NCBI RefSeq assembly: GCF_034350045.1
Contig: NZ_CP133781.1
Span: forward strand, 2,014,001 to 2,078,000
Direction: 5' to 3'
Origin: Pseudomonas sp. CCI4.2
GTDB taxonomy: Bacteria; Pseudomonadota; Gammaproteobacteria; Pseudomonadales; Pseudomonadaceae
DNA length: 64,000 nt
Below are positions 45,930-55,369 of the stretch, in pieces; position 1 is the first letter of the stretch, and every line of letters begins with the position of its first letter. The notes under the pieces are model-generated. The model did not search any database. It had not been told where the DNA came from and worked only from the letters and a program-made list of their open reading frames with translations. The position numbers and the translations under genes are program-made.

Positions 45930-46196
45930 ATGAGTACGCTATTCGATGTCGCAGAAATGCTCAAAGAGGCCAGAAGCGAAGCCAAGCTAACCCAAGCGGT
46001 TTTAGCCACTCGTGCCGGCGTTGCTCGTTCAACCGTAGCGCGCATGGAGACGCTGGCGAAAGGAGACATGAGCGTCTCTGCACTGGTTCGTTTGCTTGAG
46101 GCCGCCGGGTATGACTTGAAAATGGTCAGGTCCGGTCATCAGCGCACGGTCGAAGATATCCTCGCTGAGCAACGCAGTGAGGGCTTTGGCCAATGA
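45930..46196 (+). CDS. XRE-family helix-turn-helix protein (antitoxin-like)
   Basis: DNA-binding protein of 88 residues. The HTH spans about residues 8-62, with LTQAVLATRAGVARSTVARM as the core, followed by VSALVRLLEAAGYDLKMV, as in HipB-type antitoxins. The C-terminus (TVEDILAEQRSEGFGQ) is a flexible tail like the one HipB uses to contact its partner. No HipA-like or other toxin follows; only a doubtful 40-codon frame overlaps its stop. It may be an orphan antitoxin or a stand-alone regulator. Confidence 0.8.
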   Translation: MSTLFDVAEMLKEARSEAKLTQAVLATRAGVARSTVARMETLAKGDMSVSALVRLLEAAGYDLKMVRSGHQRTVEDILAEQRSEGFGQ

Positions 46197-46359
46197 TTCT
46201 AATGACAGCCCCCGCACTCGCTGTCGCAAAAACCAACAAAGCGACGAATTCAACTATTTCAGCCAGAAGCAGTCCATCTCTCGTAGAGGCCCAACGCCCC
46301 CCATTCACTGTGTAAACGCTCACAGCTTATGAGGCGTCTGAGCGACAGAGGACAAAGAG

Positions 46360-46791
46360 ATGAACAAAACAATCAGCGCCGCTGACTTAGGCATCGACCT
46401 CAAAGAAGGCGGCGAGGGAGCGCTGTTCAAGTGGTTCATCGCCAGTTTTCTGATGGGTAAACGCATTCAGGCTGACATTGCCGCGCAAGCGTATCGAGTG
46501 ATCATCGAGCAACATGATCGAGATACACCTCTTAAGCTGGGTCACTGTAGCCATCGAGAGCTGGTTGCGATGTTGGGTCAAGCGCATTACGTGCGTTATG
46601 ACGAGACGACGGCGGACCGTCTGAGCGCGCTGTGCAAGAAACTCAATGATGAATATGCCGGCAAGATCGGGAATATCCAGCGTGCCAGCGACAACCGGAT
46701 GGAGTTTGAAAAACGCATGGCGGAGTTCGAAGGCGTTGGCCCGAAGACCGTTGAGATTTTCATGCGCGATGCAGGCGAGGTGCTTTATTGA
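46360..46791 (+). CDS. Short helix-hairpin-helix protein (endonuclease III-like)
   Basis: Protein of 143 residues, all-helical, ending in a helix-hairpin-helix FEGVGPKTVEIFMRD that resembles the DNA-binding hairpin of endonuclease III-type glycosylases, including the lysine of the GxKT motif. The chain stops before the catalytic aspartate and iron-sulfur region of that family, so glycosylase activity is unlikely. It is coupled to the DUF72 gene. The gap of about 160 bases before it (46197-46359) shows no convincing gene. Function is unknown; a DNA-binding role is inferred. Confidence 0.7.
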   Translation: MNKTISAADLGIDLKEGGEGALFKWFIASFLMGKRIQADIAAQAYRVIIEQHDRDTPLKLGHCSHRELVAMLGQAHYVRYDETTADRLSALCKKLNDEYAGKIGNIQRASDNRMEFEKRMAEFEGVGPKTVEIFMRDAGEVLY

Positions 46792-47555
46792 ACCCTGCAC
46801 CGCAGGTCTACATTGGCTGCGCGGGCTGGAGCCTGCCGCGTCAGTCTTGGCCGGCATTTTGTACGCAAGGCACACATTTACAGCGCTATGCCTCTCAACT
46901 GAATGCCGTCGAAATAAACAGTTCGTTTTATCGCCCACATGCTCCGAAAACCTATGCGCGCTGGGGACAATCCGTGGCGCCCGCCTTTCGATTCTCGGTC
47001 AAGCTGCCCAAACTGATCACCCATGAAAAACGCTTGCGAGAATGCGAGCGCTTGCTAGACGACTTTCTGGCGCAATGCACCGAGTTGGGCGGAACGCTGG
47101 GTTGCCTGCTGATTCAGTTACCGGCCTCATTCGTCTTTGATGAGGGCATCGCGCGGGTATTCTTTGGTGCGTTGCGTGAGCGATACACAGGATTCGCCGT
47201 ACTGGAACCGCGCCACGAAAGTTGGCGAGAGGCCGAAGACGTGTTGGTTGGGTTTAAGATTGGTCGTGTTGCCGCTGATCCATCACCGATCGCTGGCGGC
47301 AATCTTCTAAGTGGCTGGACAGGCATTCGCTACTGGCGCATGCACGGGTCGCCGCGCATGTATTACAGCAACTACGACGACGATCGATTAAGCGCGTTGG
47401 CGCTGGAACTGCAGCATTCGGCACAAGACAGTGTGCCGAACTGGTGCATCTTCGATAACACCGCTCAAGGCGCTGCGATCGGCAATGCCCTCGCGTTAAA
47501 AGCGCTGATGCGATTGACCCTTGTCTCAACCGACAACCCTGATACTCAGCTGTAG
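46788..47555 (+). CDS. DUF72 protein
   Basis: Protein of 255 residues of the DUF72 (YecE-like) family, a TIM-barrel-like fold of unknown activity. Characteristic parts are YIGCAGWSLPRQSWPAF, YASQLNAVEINSSFYRP, FRFSVKLPKLITHEKRL and YWRMHGSPRMYYSNY, ending in WCIFDNTAQGAA. The TTG start overlaps the stop of the HhH gene (TTGA), so the two are translated together. No role is established. Confidence 0.85.
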   Translation: MNPAPQVYIGCAGWSLPRQSWPAFCTQGTHLQRYASQLNAVEINSSFYRPHAPKTYARWGQSVAPAFRFSVKLPKLITHEKRLRECERLLDDFLAQCTELGGTLGCLLIQLPASFVFDEGIARVFFGALRERYTGFAVLEPRHESWREAEDVLVGFKIGRVAADPSPIAGGNLLSGWTGIRYWRMHGSPRMYYSNYDDDRLSALALELQHSAQDSVPNWCIFDNTAQGAAIGNALALKALMRLTLVSTDNPDTQL

Positions 47556-47618
47556 CCCACTTGTTGGCGAGGCGGCATGACAGTCCGTCTCAAGCTCTCG
47601 CCAACCAGGCTCCTACAG
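47550..47618. repeat. REPIN-type inverted repeat between convergent genes
   Basis: CTGTAGCCCACTTGTTGGCG is mirrored by CGCCAACCAGGCTCCTACAG across a short spacer. It lies between the DUF72 gene and the convergent response-regulator gene. Confidence 0.75.
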
Positions 47619-47631
47619 TTCGTTTATAAAA

Positions 47632-48366
47632 TCAGTAGCCGTGCCGGGGGTCGCTGATCCATTGCTGTAACTCCGCTTCGGCCTGTTCCAACGCGTTGCG
47701 ATTAAGTAATTTCCGCAGCAGTGCGATGCTGACGGCGCGTGCTCTGAGGTTGAACGCATGATTACCCCAAGGGGTGTCAGTTGGCTGGTACACCCCGAGC
47801 TTTTCGTACAACTGCTGCAACCGGTTTTGCACGCTGCGCAACGAAAGGCTGCGGCGACTGGCAATCGCGCGGTCTGTCAGCCCCAGTGCGATGTCTTGCA
47901 GGACTTCATACTCAGTGTCGGATAAGCCTAATACCTGATCCTGGGATTTTTGCTGCACCCCGCGTATCTCGCGATCAATGACACATTGTTGTTCGATAAA
48001 CAGACTGCGCAGCGCCAACCGTAGCCGCTCCTCAGAAGCGGTCTTGAGCACATAGCCATAGGCCGCGCCCTCTGGAACGATGCGTGAGATACCGCGCACA
48101 TACGCTTCATCCGCGTAATTGGACCAGAACAGGATCGAGGTGTCGGGGCGATCTTTCCAGATCGTCTTGGCCGCCTCTACTCCGGTGCGTTTAGGCATCT
48201 GCAGATCCATCACCACTGCCGAGACGCCGTGCTCATGGGCCAGGCGCTCGCCTATTTGTCCGTCCTCGGCCTCCAGCAAACGCGTGCATTCAGGTAGCGC
48301 CTGTTCAATCACTTCCTTGAAGAACGCGCGGTGCACGGGGTCATCTTCTATCAACAAGACATCCAT
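47632..48366 (-). CDS. LuxR/NarL-family response regulator
   Basis: Response regulator of 244 residues: receiver domain (1-125, phospho-acceptor Asp54 in VVMDLQMPK, acidic pocket EDD at 7-9) and a LuxR-type helix-turn-helix (LSDTEYEVLQDIALGLTDRA to SLRSVQNRLQQLYEKLGVY). The C-terminal 60 residues extend past the HTH more than usual. Its ATG overlaps the kinase stop (TGATG), so the two form a coupled pair, probably controlling the divergent sugar ABC operon. Confidence 0.88.
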   Translation of the reverse strand: MDVLLIEDDPVHRAFFKEVIEQALPECTRLLEAEDGQIGERLAHEHGVSAVVMDLQMPKRTGVEAAKTIWKDRPDTSILFWSNYADEAYVRGISRIVPEGAAYGYVLKTASEERLRLALRSLFIEQQCVIDREIRGVQQKSQDQVLGLSDTEYEVLQDIALGLTDRAIASRRSLSLRSVQNRLQQLYEKLGVYQPTDTPWGNHAFNLRARAVSIALLRKLLNRNALEQAEAELQQWISDPRHGY

Positions 48367-49628
48367 CAGGCGGCTTGCTCCGGGTCAATGAGTGGGTCAG
48401 ACAGCGGCAGGCTGAGGCGAACGTGGGTTCCCTTGCCCTGCGGGCCGCTGTTGATCTGCAGCTGGGCGTCGAGCAGTTGGGCGCGTATCTGCATGTTCTT
48501 GATACCGCCGGTATCCAGCAGATTGTCGCGATCCAGCCCCAGGCCATCATCGACAATGGACAACTGCAGCCGGTTGTCCACAAGGCTGATGTCAATGTCG
48601 ATGGAGTCCGGGTAAGCGTGTTTGATCGCGTTGTTAACGGCTTCCTGGACGATACGGAATAGCGCAATTTTCTGCGGTTCCGCCAGTTTGTTGGCCTGCC
48701 CGTCGGTGTTGTCGCGCAGGTGTGTGGCGATGCTCAAACCACTGTTGCGCACACTGCGTAACAACAGGTCCTCCAGTCCTTCCTCGAAGCCGAACAGCTG
48801 GAGCACGGTGGGTTTAACTGCGTCGATGATCATGCGCAGCTCCTGCATGCTCTCTTGCAAGGCTTCGCTGAGGGGCTGCAAGTCGCGCCCCGACAGCGTA
48901 TCAACCAACGTCAGCCGAGCGATGCGCCGATGCAGGCGTGTCATGTCGGCCAGTGTCTGATCGTGTAAATCCATGCCAATGCGCTGTCGTTCGTTCTCCA
49001 ACTCCTCGGTCAAGCGCAGAGCGCCCACGCGAAGACCTTCTTCCCGGGCACGGATCTGGGTTTCGGCAATCGCCAGCTTTTTCGCCTGATCGGTCTGACG
49101 CAATGCATAGAGATAGGACGCCAGCAAGTCGGCCACATGCTGGGTATGGTGCACGTCGTCAAGGGTGTAGTAATCGGCTGTGTGTTTCGAGCAACTCAAT
49201 GCGCCAATGATTTCGCCCCGCGCGCGCAACGGTACGTGGAGTCTGCTGCGAAGCTGGGCGTCGAAAATAGGGGTGTTGTAGGCGTCGGCAAACTGAAAGC
49301 GTGGATCAGTCATCGCGTCCTTGCTGAGGATGAACGGTTCCTCCCCCAGCAACAGCGCACGGATAGGGCTTTGCACGATCGGCAGCGGGTGATTGGCGAA
49401 ATCGCTCCAGGCCGTGTGTAATCCGGTTTCATAGGCGTGCAGGTGATTTTCACCGTCGAGCAGCAGCAAGCTTACGTCCAGATGGTCATGGGGCAGGATG
49501 ATGCGTATTTCCTCGGAAATCGCATCAATCATCGATTGAAAATCCAGTTGCCCGGCCAAGGCCCTGGAGATGCCGAGAAAGTGATGGAGGACATCCTCGG
49601 CCTGAATGTGTGGTCGTTGCACGGTCAT
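48366..49628 (-). CDS. GAF-domain sensor histidine kinase (NarX/DesK type)
   Basis: Soluble kinase of 420 residues. An N-terminal GAF sensor (about 20-175, with HVPLRARGEIIGALSCSKHT) is followed by a coiled linker, a HisKA_3 dimerisation helix with the phospho-acceptor His222 in MDLHDQTLADMTR, and an HATPase domain (IVQEAVNNAIKHA N-box, DDGLGLD G1 box, GGIKNMQIRAQLL G2). No membrane helices are visible, so it senses a cytoplasmic signal. It is divergent from the ABC operon across a 278-base gap that must contain both promoters. Confidence 0.88.
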   Translation of the reverse strand: MTVQRPHIQAEDVLHHFLGISRALAGQLDFQSMIDAISEEIRIILPHDHLDVSLLLLDGENHLHAYETGLHTAWSDFANHPLPIVQSPIRALLLGEEPFILSKDAMTDPRFQFADAYNTPIFDAQLRSRLHVPLRARGEIIGALSCSKHTADYYTLDDVHHTQHVADLLASYLYALRQTDQAKKLAIAETQIRAREEGLRVGALRLTEELENERQRIGMDLHDQTLADMTRLHRRIARLTLVDTLSGRDLQPLSEALQESMQELRMIIDAVKPTVLQLFGFEEGLEDLLLRSVRNSGLSIATHLRDNTDGQANKLAEPQKIALFRIVQEAVNNAIKHAYPDSIDIDISLVDNRLQLSIVDDGLGLDRDNLLDTGGIKNMQIRAQLLDAQLQINSGPQGKGTHVRLSLPLSDPLIDPEQAA

Positions 49629-49906
49629 GCACCTTTATTCTTGTTAGCCCCACCATACGCGCTATCGATGACGGCTGGCACGCCCTACGCTGTGGTCAGC
49701 GGTCTCTGGGCGAAGAGTTACAAGGTCTCGCACGGAAGTTGCGTGATCCCGCATATTAAGTGCGGTGTTTCGCGCCATGTCTGCATTGATGGTCACAGAC
49801 GCTGGTTGCAGGACGGTGCAGACTGGGCCCGAACGTGCAGTAAGCCGGTGAGCACCGACCAATCGGGGCCGCCTGAAACCCAAAAAATAATAACAAAGGT
49901 TAATCC

Positions 49907-50929
49907 ATGAAAACCCACCCGCTGCGGTGCGTGCTTCTGTCGAGTGCGCTGTTACTGTTCCCCTTCATGCAGGCGCAGGCCGATACGGCCGATAAAACCA
50001 TCGCCTTGTCCAATAACTACGCCGGTAACTCCTGGCGTCAGAACATGCTCAGCAGTTGGAAGCAGACCACCGACGCCGCCGTCAAAAAAGGCATTATTTC
50101 CTCGGCAGACTCCTTCACCACCGGTGAAAACCAGGCAACCGAGCAAGCGGCACAAATCCAGAATCTGATCCTGCAGGGCTACAACGCCATCGTCGTCGAC
50201 GCGGCGTCGCCCACCGCCCTAAATGGCGCCATCAAACAGGCCTGCGACGCGGGCATCATCGTCGTTTCGTTCGACGGCGTGGTCACTGAACCCTGTGCCT
50301 ATCGCATCTCCATGGACTTCAAGCAAAGCGGTGTCGACCAGATGGACTATCTGGCCAAGCGATTCCCTGGCGGCGCGAATGTGCTCGAGGTTCGTGGTCT
50401 GGCGGGCGTCTCCGTGGATGAACAGATTCATTCCGGGATTATCGCCGGTGCGCAAAAACACCCGAACTTGAAAATCGTGGGCTCGGTCAACGGCAACTGG
50501 TCACAGACTGCCGCGCAAAAAGCAGTGGCAAGCATCCTGCCAAGCCTGCCCAAGATCGATGCGCTGGTGACTCAAGGTGATGACGGTTATGGCGCGGCCC
50601 AAGCTTTCGCTGCGGCGGGAAGGCCGACGCCGACGATTGTCTTCGGCAATCGCGAAGAAGAGTTGTCGTGGTGGAAGAAGCAAAAAGACGCCAACGGTTA
50701 TCAGTCTTTTTCGATTTCCAGCGCCCCGAGCATTTCCAGCCTTGCGTTCTGGGTTGCCCAGCAATTGCTCGATGGCAAAAAAATGCCCCATGACTTGTTG
50801 TCGCCAGCGGTCAGCGTGACTCAGGACACTCTGGAGGCTTCGCTCAAGGGCCTTGAGAAGGGCGGGATTCTCAGCCAAGCGTACAGCGTCGATGACGTCG
50901 CCACACTGAAAAGCCCATCCGCTCAATGA
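49907..50929 (+). CDS. Sugar ABC transporter periplasmic binding protein (CUT2)
   Basis: Secreted type I binding protein of 340 residues of the RbsB/XylF class. The signal peptide MKTHPLRCVLLSSALLLFPF has its cleavage near AQA-DTA. Family features are IALSNNYAGNSWRQNM, ILQGYNAIVVDAASPTAL, VSFDGVV and VLEVRGLAGVSVDEQI. First gene of a five-gene operon; the substrate is probably a pentose, hexose or sugar lactone given the lactonase at the operon end. AAAGG precedes the ATG. Confidence 0.9.
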   Translation: MKTHPLRCVLLSSALLLFPFMQAQADTADKTIALSNNYAGNSWRQNMLSSWKQTTDAAVKKGIISSADSFTTGENQATEQAAQIQNLILQGYNAIVVDAASPTALNGAIKQACDAGIIVVSFDGVVTEPCAYRISMDFKQSGVDQMDYLAKRFPGGANVLEVRGLAGVSVDEQIHSGIIAGAQKHPNLKIVGSVNGNWSQTAAQKAVASILPSLPKIDALVTQGDDGYGAAQAFAAAGRPTPTIVFGNREEELSWWKKQKDANGYQSFSISSAPSISSLAFWVAQQLLDGKKMPHDLLSPAVSVTQDTLEASLKGLEKGGILSQAYSVDDVATLKSPSAQ

Positions 50930-50976
50930 CCAACGCATGCCGCGCCTAGGTGCGCGGCAATGCCGAGGAGAATGTC

Positions 50977-52431
50977 ATGACTACCCTTAAACACGCGCTG
51001 GTGACCTTCAAGGGCGCCGGTAAATCCTTTGGCGCCGTGCGCGCCCTGTGTGACGTCGACCTGAGTGTTCAGCCCGGTGAATGCCTGGGATTGATCGGTC
51101 ACAACGGCGCGGGTAAATCGACCTTGATGCAGGTCTTGGCCGGGACTCTTGAGGCGGACTGTGGGGCGTTGCTGGTCGGCGACGAGGACGTGCGCTCCAG
51201 CTATGGCGTACACGTGGCACGCAAGCACGGTATTCGCTGTGTGTTTCAGGAGCTGTCGCTGTGTCCGAACCTTAGCGTCGCTGAAAATACCCGACTGATG
51301 TCACCGGCCATTCGTGGATGGGGGTGGCGACGCAAGGCCAGGGCGCTGATTGAGGCCAGTCTTGATGAGATTTTTCCGGGCCATGATATTCAGGCCGACG
51401 ACATCGTCGCTGAGTTGCCGATCGGCAAACGCCAGATGGTCGAAATCGCCCGGGCGTTCGTCCGGGTCGATGAGCGCCTTGACTTGGTGATCCTCGACGA
51501 GCCCACGTCGTCGCTGGACTCGCGCGTTGCCGAACAACTGCTGCAATTCGTCCGGCGCTTCGTCGGCGTTGGCGGCAGTATCGTCTTGATCAGCCACATT
51601 CTTGGAGAAATGCTCGACACCTGTGACCGCATCGCCGTCATGCGTGATGGCCGTGTCGTGGAGATTCGTGCAGCGAGCGATTTTACTCACTCCTCGCTTG
51701 TGGAATGCATGGGCAGCGCTGCAAAGGAGACTGCCGATCAGCAGGTGTTTATCTCGCGACGCCTCAACAGCACCCCGGTGGTCGCGCAGCGTCCAGCCCG
51801 TCAAGCCAACGCCCAGACCGTCGATGCACATCCGGGGGAAATCGTCGGCTTGGCCGGGCTTGCGGGGCACGGTCAAAGCCAACTGCTGATTCAGGTGCTG
51901 CGCCAACGTATTGCCAGCGGGCAAGGGGCCTCGTTAGTCGCGGGGGATCGACAAAGTGACGGCGTGTTTGCGATGTGGTCCATCGCCGAGAACATCACGA
52001 TCAGCTCAATAGGCCATCTGAAACGCGGGGCCTTGATCGACCCGAATGCAGAGCAGGCCATGGCTGAAGAATGGCAAAAACGCATGGGTATTCGCACCCC
52101 CGATATTCGTAATCCGATCATGTCGTTGTCTGGGGGGAACCAGCAAAAAGCCCTGTTCGCCAGAGCACTGGCGTCCCACAGCGAGTTGATCCTGATGGAC
52201 GATCCCATGCGTGGCGTCGACGTTGGCACCAAGCGCGAGGTGTATTCGATCATCGCCCAAGAGGCTGCTAAAGGCCGCACCTTCATTTGGTACACCACTG
52301 AGTTGGAAGAGCTTGATTATTGCGATCACATCTATGTTTTTCGTGATGGCCAGGCAGTGCTTGACCTGCCGCGCAGTCAGTTGAGCGAGGAGCGGATTCT
52401 TCGCTGCTCCTTCGAGGAGCAAACGGCATGA
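50977..52431 (+). CDS. Sugar ABC transporter ATPase, duplicated (CUT2)
   Basis: ATPase of 484 residues with two nucleotide-binding halves, as in RbsA/MglA. The first has Walker [10 protein letters not shown], signature-like [14 protein letters not shown] and Walker [13 protein letters not shown]. The second starts near residue 285 with a degenerate Walker A ([10 protein letters not shown]), a good signature [15 protein letters not shown] and [15 protein letters not shown]. Degeneracy of the second Walker A is normal for the class. The ATG at 50977 with GAGGAG upstream is chosen over an upstream in-frame ATG. Confidence 0.9.
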   Translation: MTTLKHALVTFKGAGKSFGAVRALCDVDLSVQPGECLGLIGHNGAGKSTLMQVLAGTLEADCGALLVGDEDVRSSYGVHVARKHGIRCVFQELSLCPNLSVAENTRLMSPAIRGWGWRRKARALIEASLDEIFPGHDIQADDIVAELPIGKRQMVEIARAFVRVDERLDLVILDEPTSSLDSRVAEQLLQFVRRFVGVGGSIVLISHILGEMLDTCDRIAVMRDGRVVEIRAASDFTHSSLVECMGSAAKETADQQVFISRRLNSTPVVAQRPARQANAQTVDAHPGEIVGLAGLAGHGQSQLLIQVLRQRIASGQGASLVAGDRQSDGVFAMWSIAENITISSIGHLKRGALIDPNAEQAMAEEWQKRMGIRTPDIRNPIMSLSGGNQQKALFARALASHSELILMDDPMRGVDVGTKREVYSIIAQEAAKGRTFIWYTTELEELDYCDHIYVFRDGQAVLDLPRSQLSEERILRCSFEEQTA

Positions 52432-53414
52432 ATGCATCCACCCCTCTTCCGCTGAAGGGCTCTGCCCTAAAAGCATCTGGATTCAACCGCGCACGCTTGC
52501 TGCGAGGCGCATTGCCGGGGGTGTCGCTGGCGGTGCTGCTGATCACCATTTTCATCATGCAGCCCAGGGCGATGAGCTACATGGGCATGAACCTGATGCT
52601 CAATCTGGCAGTGCCCATCGCCTTCGCCACCATCGCGCAGATGCTGATCATCACCGTCAACGACCTGGATCTGTCGCTGGGCAGCTTCATCAGTTTTGTG
52701 GCCTGCGTCGCAGCGACGTTGCTCAACCAGCACCCGGTGCTTGGCTGTCTGGCGTTGCTGGGGTGTATCGCGGTGTACGCGTTGTTGGGTGCGCTGATCC
52801 ATGTGCGTAACTTGCCCTCCATCGTCGTGACATTGGGCATGTCTTTTATATGGATGGGTGGCGCCGTGTTGTTGTTGCCGGCGCCGGGCGGAACTGCGCC
52901 TCAATGGCTTCAAGGTTTAGTGCGCATCAAGACGCCGGTGCTGCCGTTCGCGATCTTCGTCTGTGTGGCGTTAGCGATTGGGGTGCATCTCTTTTTGATG
53001 CGCTCCACCTTGGGCGTCGTGTTGCGAGGTGCGGGCGGCAATCCGTTGGCAATTGCCAAAGCGGGTTGGTCCCTGCTACGGATCAAGCTGACGATGTATG
53101 CACTGGCCGGTACGTTTGGGGTGTTCTCCGGTCTTTTTCTGGTGGGCCTGACCACCTCGGCCGACGCCAGCATCGCGCTGCGTTACACCTTGTTGTCCAT
53201 CGCCGGGGTCATCCTCGGTGGTGGTGAGTTTGTTGGCGGGAGGGTGTCGCCCACAGGCGCAGTGTTAGGCGCACTGACGCTGGTGTTGGCCGGCTCGTTG
53301 CTGTCCTTCATGCGCATTTCCCCGGACTGGCAGATCGGCGCCCAAGGCGCGATTTTGATTCTGGTTTTGGCCCTGCGCACGTCCGTCAACCGCCTTGAGG
53401 CTCGCCCACTATGA
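52428..53414 (+). CDS. Sugar ABC transporter permease (RbsC type), 1
   Basis: Inner membrane protein of 328 residues with eight to ten predicted helices. [20 protein letters not shown] is the hallmark loop of the RbsC/XylH family, usually GGIDLSVGS; here NDLDLSLGS. It forms a heterodimer with the next permease. It overlaps the ATPase gene by 4 bases (ATGA). Confidence 0.9.
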   Translation: MNASTPLPLKGSALKASGFNRARLLRGALPGVSLAVLLITIFIMQPRAMSYMGMNLMLNLAVPIAFATIAQMLIITVNDLDLSLGSFISFVACVAATLLNQHPVLGCLALLGCIAVYALLGALIHVRNLPSIVVTLGMSFIWMGGAVLLLPAPGGTAPQWLQGLVRIKTPVLPFAIFVCVALAIGVHLFLMRSTLGVVLRGAGGNPLAIAKAGWSLLRIKLTMYALAGTFGVFSGLFLVGLTTSADASIALRYTLLSIAGVILGGGEFVGGRVSPTGAVLGALTLVLAGSLLSFMRISPDWQIGAQGAILILVLALRTSVNRLEARPL

Positions 53415-54373
53415 AGACTGCTCTCTTTCTGACTACGGTCATGAGCAAGCCCTGGTTATGGTCGTTTTTGGCGGCGCTGCTGATATGGATCGTCACCATT
53501 GCCTTCACCGGAGGCCAAGGCGCGGGTTCGCTGTTGTCGGGCGCACTGAGCTTCTCGGCGTTCTTCGTCATCGTCGGCATTGGTCAGATGTTTGTGATCA
53601 CGACCGGCCCCGGCAACATTGATTTGTCGATCCCGGCCAACATTGCGCTCAGCGGAGCCATCGGGATGAAGTTGATGGACAGCCAGTCCGGTTTAATCTG
53701 GTTGGGTGTGCTGGGCGTCCTCGGGGCAGGGGTGTTGATTGGTTGCGCCAACTACGCGCTGATTCGACTGCTGCGCATCCCACCGATCATTGCCACGTTG
53801 TCGGCCAGTTTCCTGTTGCAGTCCATGGCAATTGCCTATGGCCGCAGCGTGCGTATCCAGCCGCCGGACATTTTCTACCAGTTCTGCACCGGTCACATTT
53901 TGGGGGTGCCTTATTTGGCGATCAGTGTCGTGCTGCTTGCAGTGGTCATGGGGTACGTTCTGACGCGCAGCGTTTACGGTCGTTGGACCATCGCCATTGG
54001 TCAGAATCCCCGTGCTGCGGAACTCGCGGGAGGACGTGTCGACCGTATCCGTTTTGCGACCTACGTCCTCAGTGCGGTTTTCGCCAGCGTGTGTGGCCTG
54101 CTCTTGGCCGGCTTCTCCGGTGGGGCTTCGTTGAGCATGGGCGATGAGTATTTGCTGGCCTCGATTGCCGTAGTAGTCATCGGCGGGACATCAGTGGCGG
54201 GCGGTTTTTCCAACGTGCCGGGCATCTGGGGCGCAGCCCTGTTTCTCTATCTGCTGGTGAGCATGCTCAACACCTTCGGTGCCAGCGCCGGGGTGCGGCT
54301 GATACTCACCGGTCTGATCATCATTGCGGTCATCACCGCTGTCAGTGGCCGCAAATCGGCGCGCGCTGCGTGA
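53411..54373 (+). CDS. Sugar ABC transporter permease (RbsC type), 2
   Basis: Inner membrane protein of 320 residues with the family loop GQMFVITTGPGNIDLSIPAN (GNIDLSIP in place of GGIDLSVG) and the later segment VIGGTSVAGGFSNVPG. Having two different RbsC-type permeases in place of one homodimeric permease is a known variation of this importer class. It is coupled to both neighbours by 4-base overlaps. Confidence 0.9.
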   Translation: MKTALFLTTVMSKPWLWSFLAALLIWIVTIAFTGGQGAGSLLSGALSFSAFFVIVGIGQMFVITTGPGNIDLSIPANIALSGAIGMKLMDSQSGLIWLGVLGVLGAGVLIGCANYALIRLLRIPPIIATLSASFLLQSMAIAYGRSVRIQPPDIFYQFCTGHILGVPYLAISVVLLAVVMGYVLTRSVYGRWTIAIGQNPRAAELAGGRVDRIRFATYVLSAVFASVCGLLLAGFSGGASLSMGDEYLLASIAVVVIGGTSVAGGFSNVPGIWGAALFLYLLVSMLNTFGASAGVRLILTGLIIIAVITAVSGRKSARAA

Positions 54374-54387
54374 ATCAAGGTACTTTC

Positions 54388-55299
54388 ATGTGTGAACCTA
54401 AGTATGAATTCATCGATGAGCGCTTCCGCGCATTAACGGTGCCTAACACTCAGCTTGAGCAGCTGTACAACCAATGCCGCTGGGCCGAGGGGCCGGTCTG
54501 GTTCAACGACGGTGGCTACCTGCTGTGGAGCGACATTCCCAACCAACGTATTTTGCGTTGGACCCCAGAGCAGGGCGTGTCGGTGTTTCGTCCAGACTCC
54601 AACTTTGCCAACGGCAATACTCGCGATCTTCAGGGAAGACTGGTCACCTGCGAACACGGTACTCGGCGCGTGACCCGGACTGAGCCGGATGGAACCATCA
54701 GCGTGATCGCGGACCGGTTCGAGGGTAAACGTCTGAACTCACCGAACGACGTGGTGGTTCACCGTGACGGCGCCATTTGGTTCACCGACCCGACTTACGG
54801 AATCATGAGCGATTACGAAGGCTACAAGGCCGAGCCGGAACAGGCGGGGCGCAACGTCTACCGTGTCGATCCGAATACGGGCGAAATTCACTGCGTGGCC
54901 GCTGATTTCGTTCAACCCAACGGGCTGGCGTTTTCGGCCGACGGCAACACCCTGTACGTGGCGGACTCGGCGCGCACCCACGACCCGGCCGCCCCGCATC
55001 ACATCCGGGCACTGGATGTGCTGGACAATTGCCGGTTAGGACGCTCGCGGGTATTCGCCGAGATCGAACCAGGGATTCCCGACGGCTTGCGCGTCGATGT
55101 ACAAGGCAACGTCTGGACCAGCGCGGGTGATGGTATTCAATGCTTTGCCGCCGATGGGACGTTGCTGGGCAAGATAGTGTTGCCGGAGAAAGTCGCCAAC
55201 CTGACCTTCGGCGGCCCACGCCGCAACCGCTTGTTCATCACCGCCAATACCTCGCTGTACATGATTCATGTGGCGGTGGCAGGGGCGCAGATGCCGTAA
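54388..55299 (+). CDS. SMP-30/gluconolactonase-family lactonase
   Basis: Six-bladed beta-propeller of 303 residues that should hydrolyse a sugar lactone. The metal ligands are recognisable: the Glu in CRWAEGPVWF, the Asn in RLNSPNDVVVHRDG and the Asp in GIPDGLRVDVQGN; FTDPTYGIMSDYEGY is typical of gluconolactonases. The ATG with AAGG seven bases upstream is preferred. A GTG at 54370 overlapping the permease stop would add six residues. Last gene of the importer operon, before a strong terminator. Confidence 0.87.
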   Translation: MCEPKYEFIDERFRALTVPNTQLEQLYNQCRWAEGPVWFNDGGYLLWSDIPNQRILRWTPEQGVSVFRPDSNFANGNTRDLQGRLVTCEHGTRRVTRTEPDGTISVIADRFEGKRLNSPNDVVVHRDGAIWFTDPTYGIMSDYEGYKAEPEQAGRNVYRVDPNTGEIHCVAADFVQPNGLAFSADGNTLYVADSARTHDPAAPHHIRALDVLDNCRLGRSRVFAEIEPGIPDGLRVDVQGNVWTSAGDGIQCFAADGTLLGKIVLPEKVANLTFGGPRRNRLFITANTSLYMIHVAVAGAQMP

Positions 55300-55323
55300 A
55301 CCGAATCGCTCCATTTCAATAAT

Positions 55324-55349
55324 AAAAAACCGCCCGAAGGCGGTTTTTT
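55324..55349. terminator. Bidirectional intrinsic terminator
   Basis: AAAAAACCGCC, a CGAA loop, and GGCGGTTTTTT give a short GC stem flanked by A and T tracts on both strands. It serves both the lactonase operon and the convergent aldehyde dehydrogenase operon. Confidence 0.92.
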
Positions 55350-55369
55350 ATGGGCTGCGCTAGTTAATC

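Noticed and set aside
46193..46315. 40-codon frame overlapping the XRE stop by ATGA, as a possible toxin
   Set aside because: Ser/Thr/Ala-rich sequence with no recognisable fold or family and no ribosome site beyond coupling; too weak to call.
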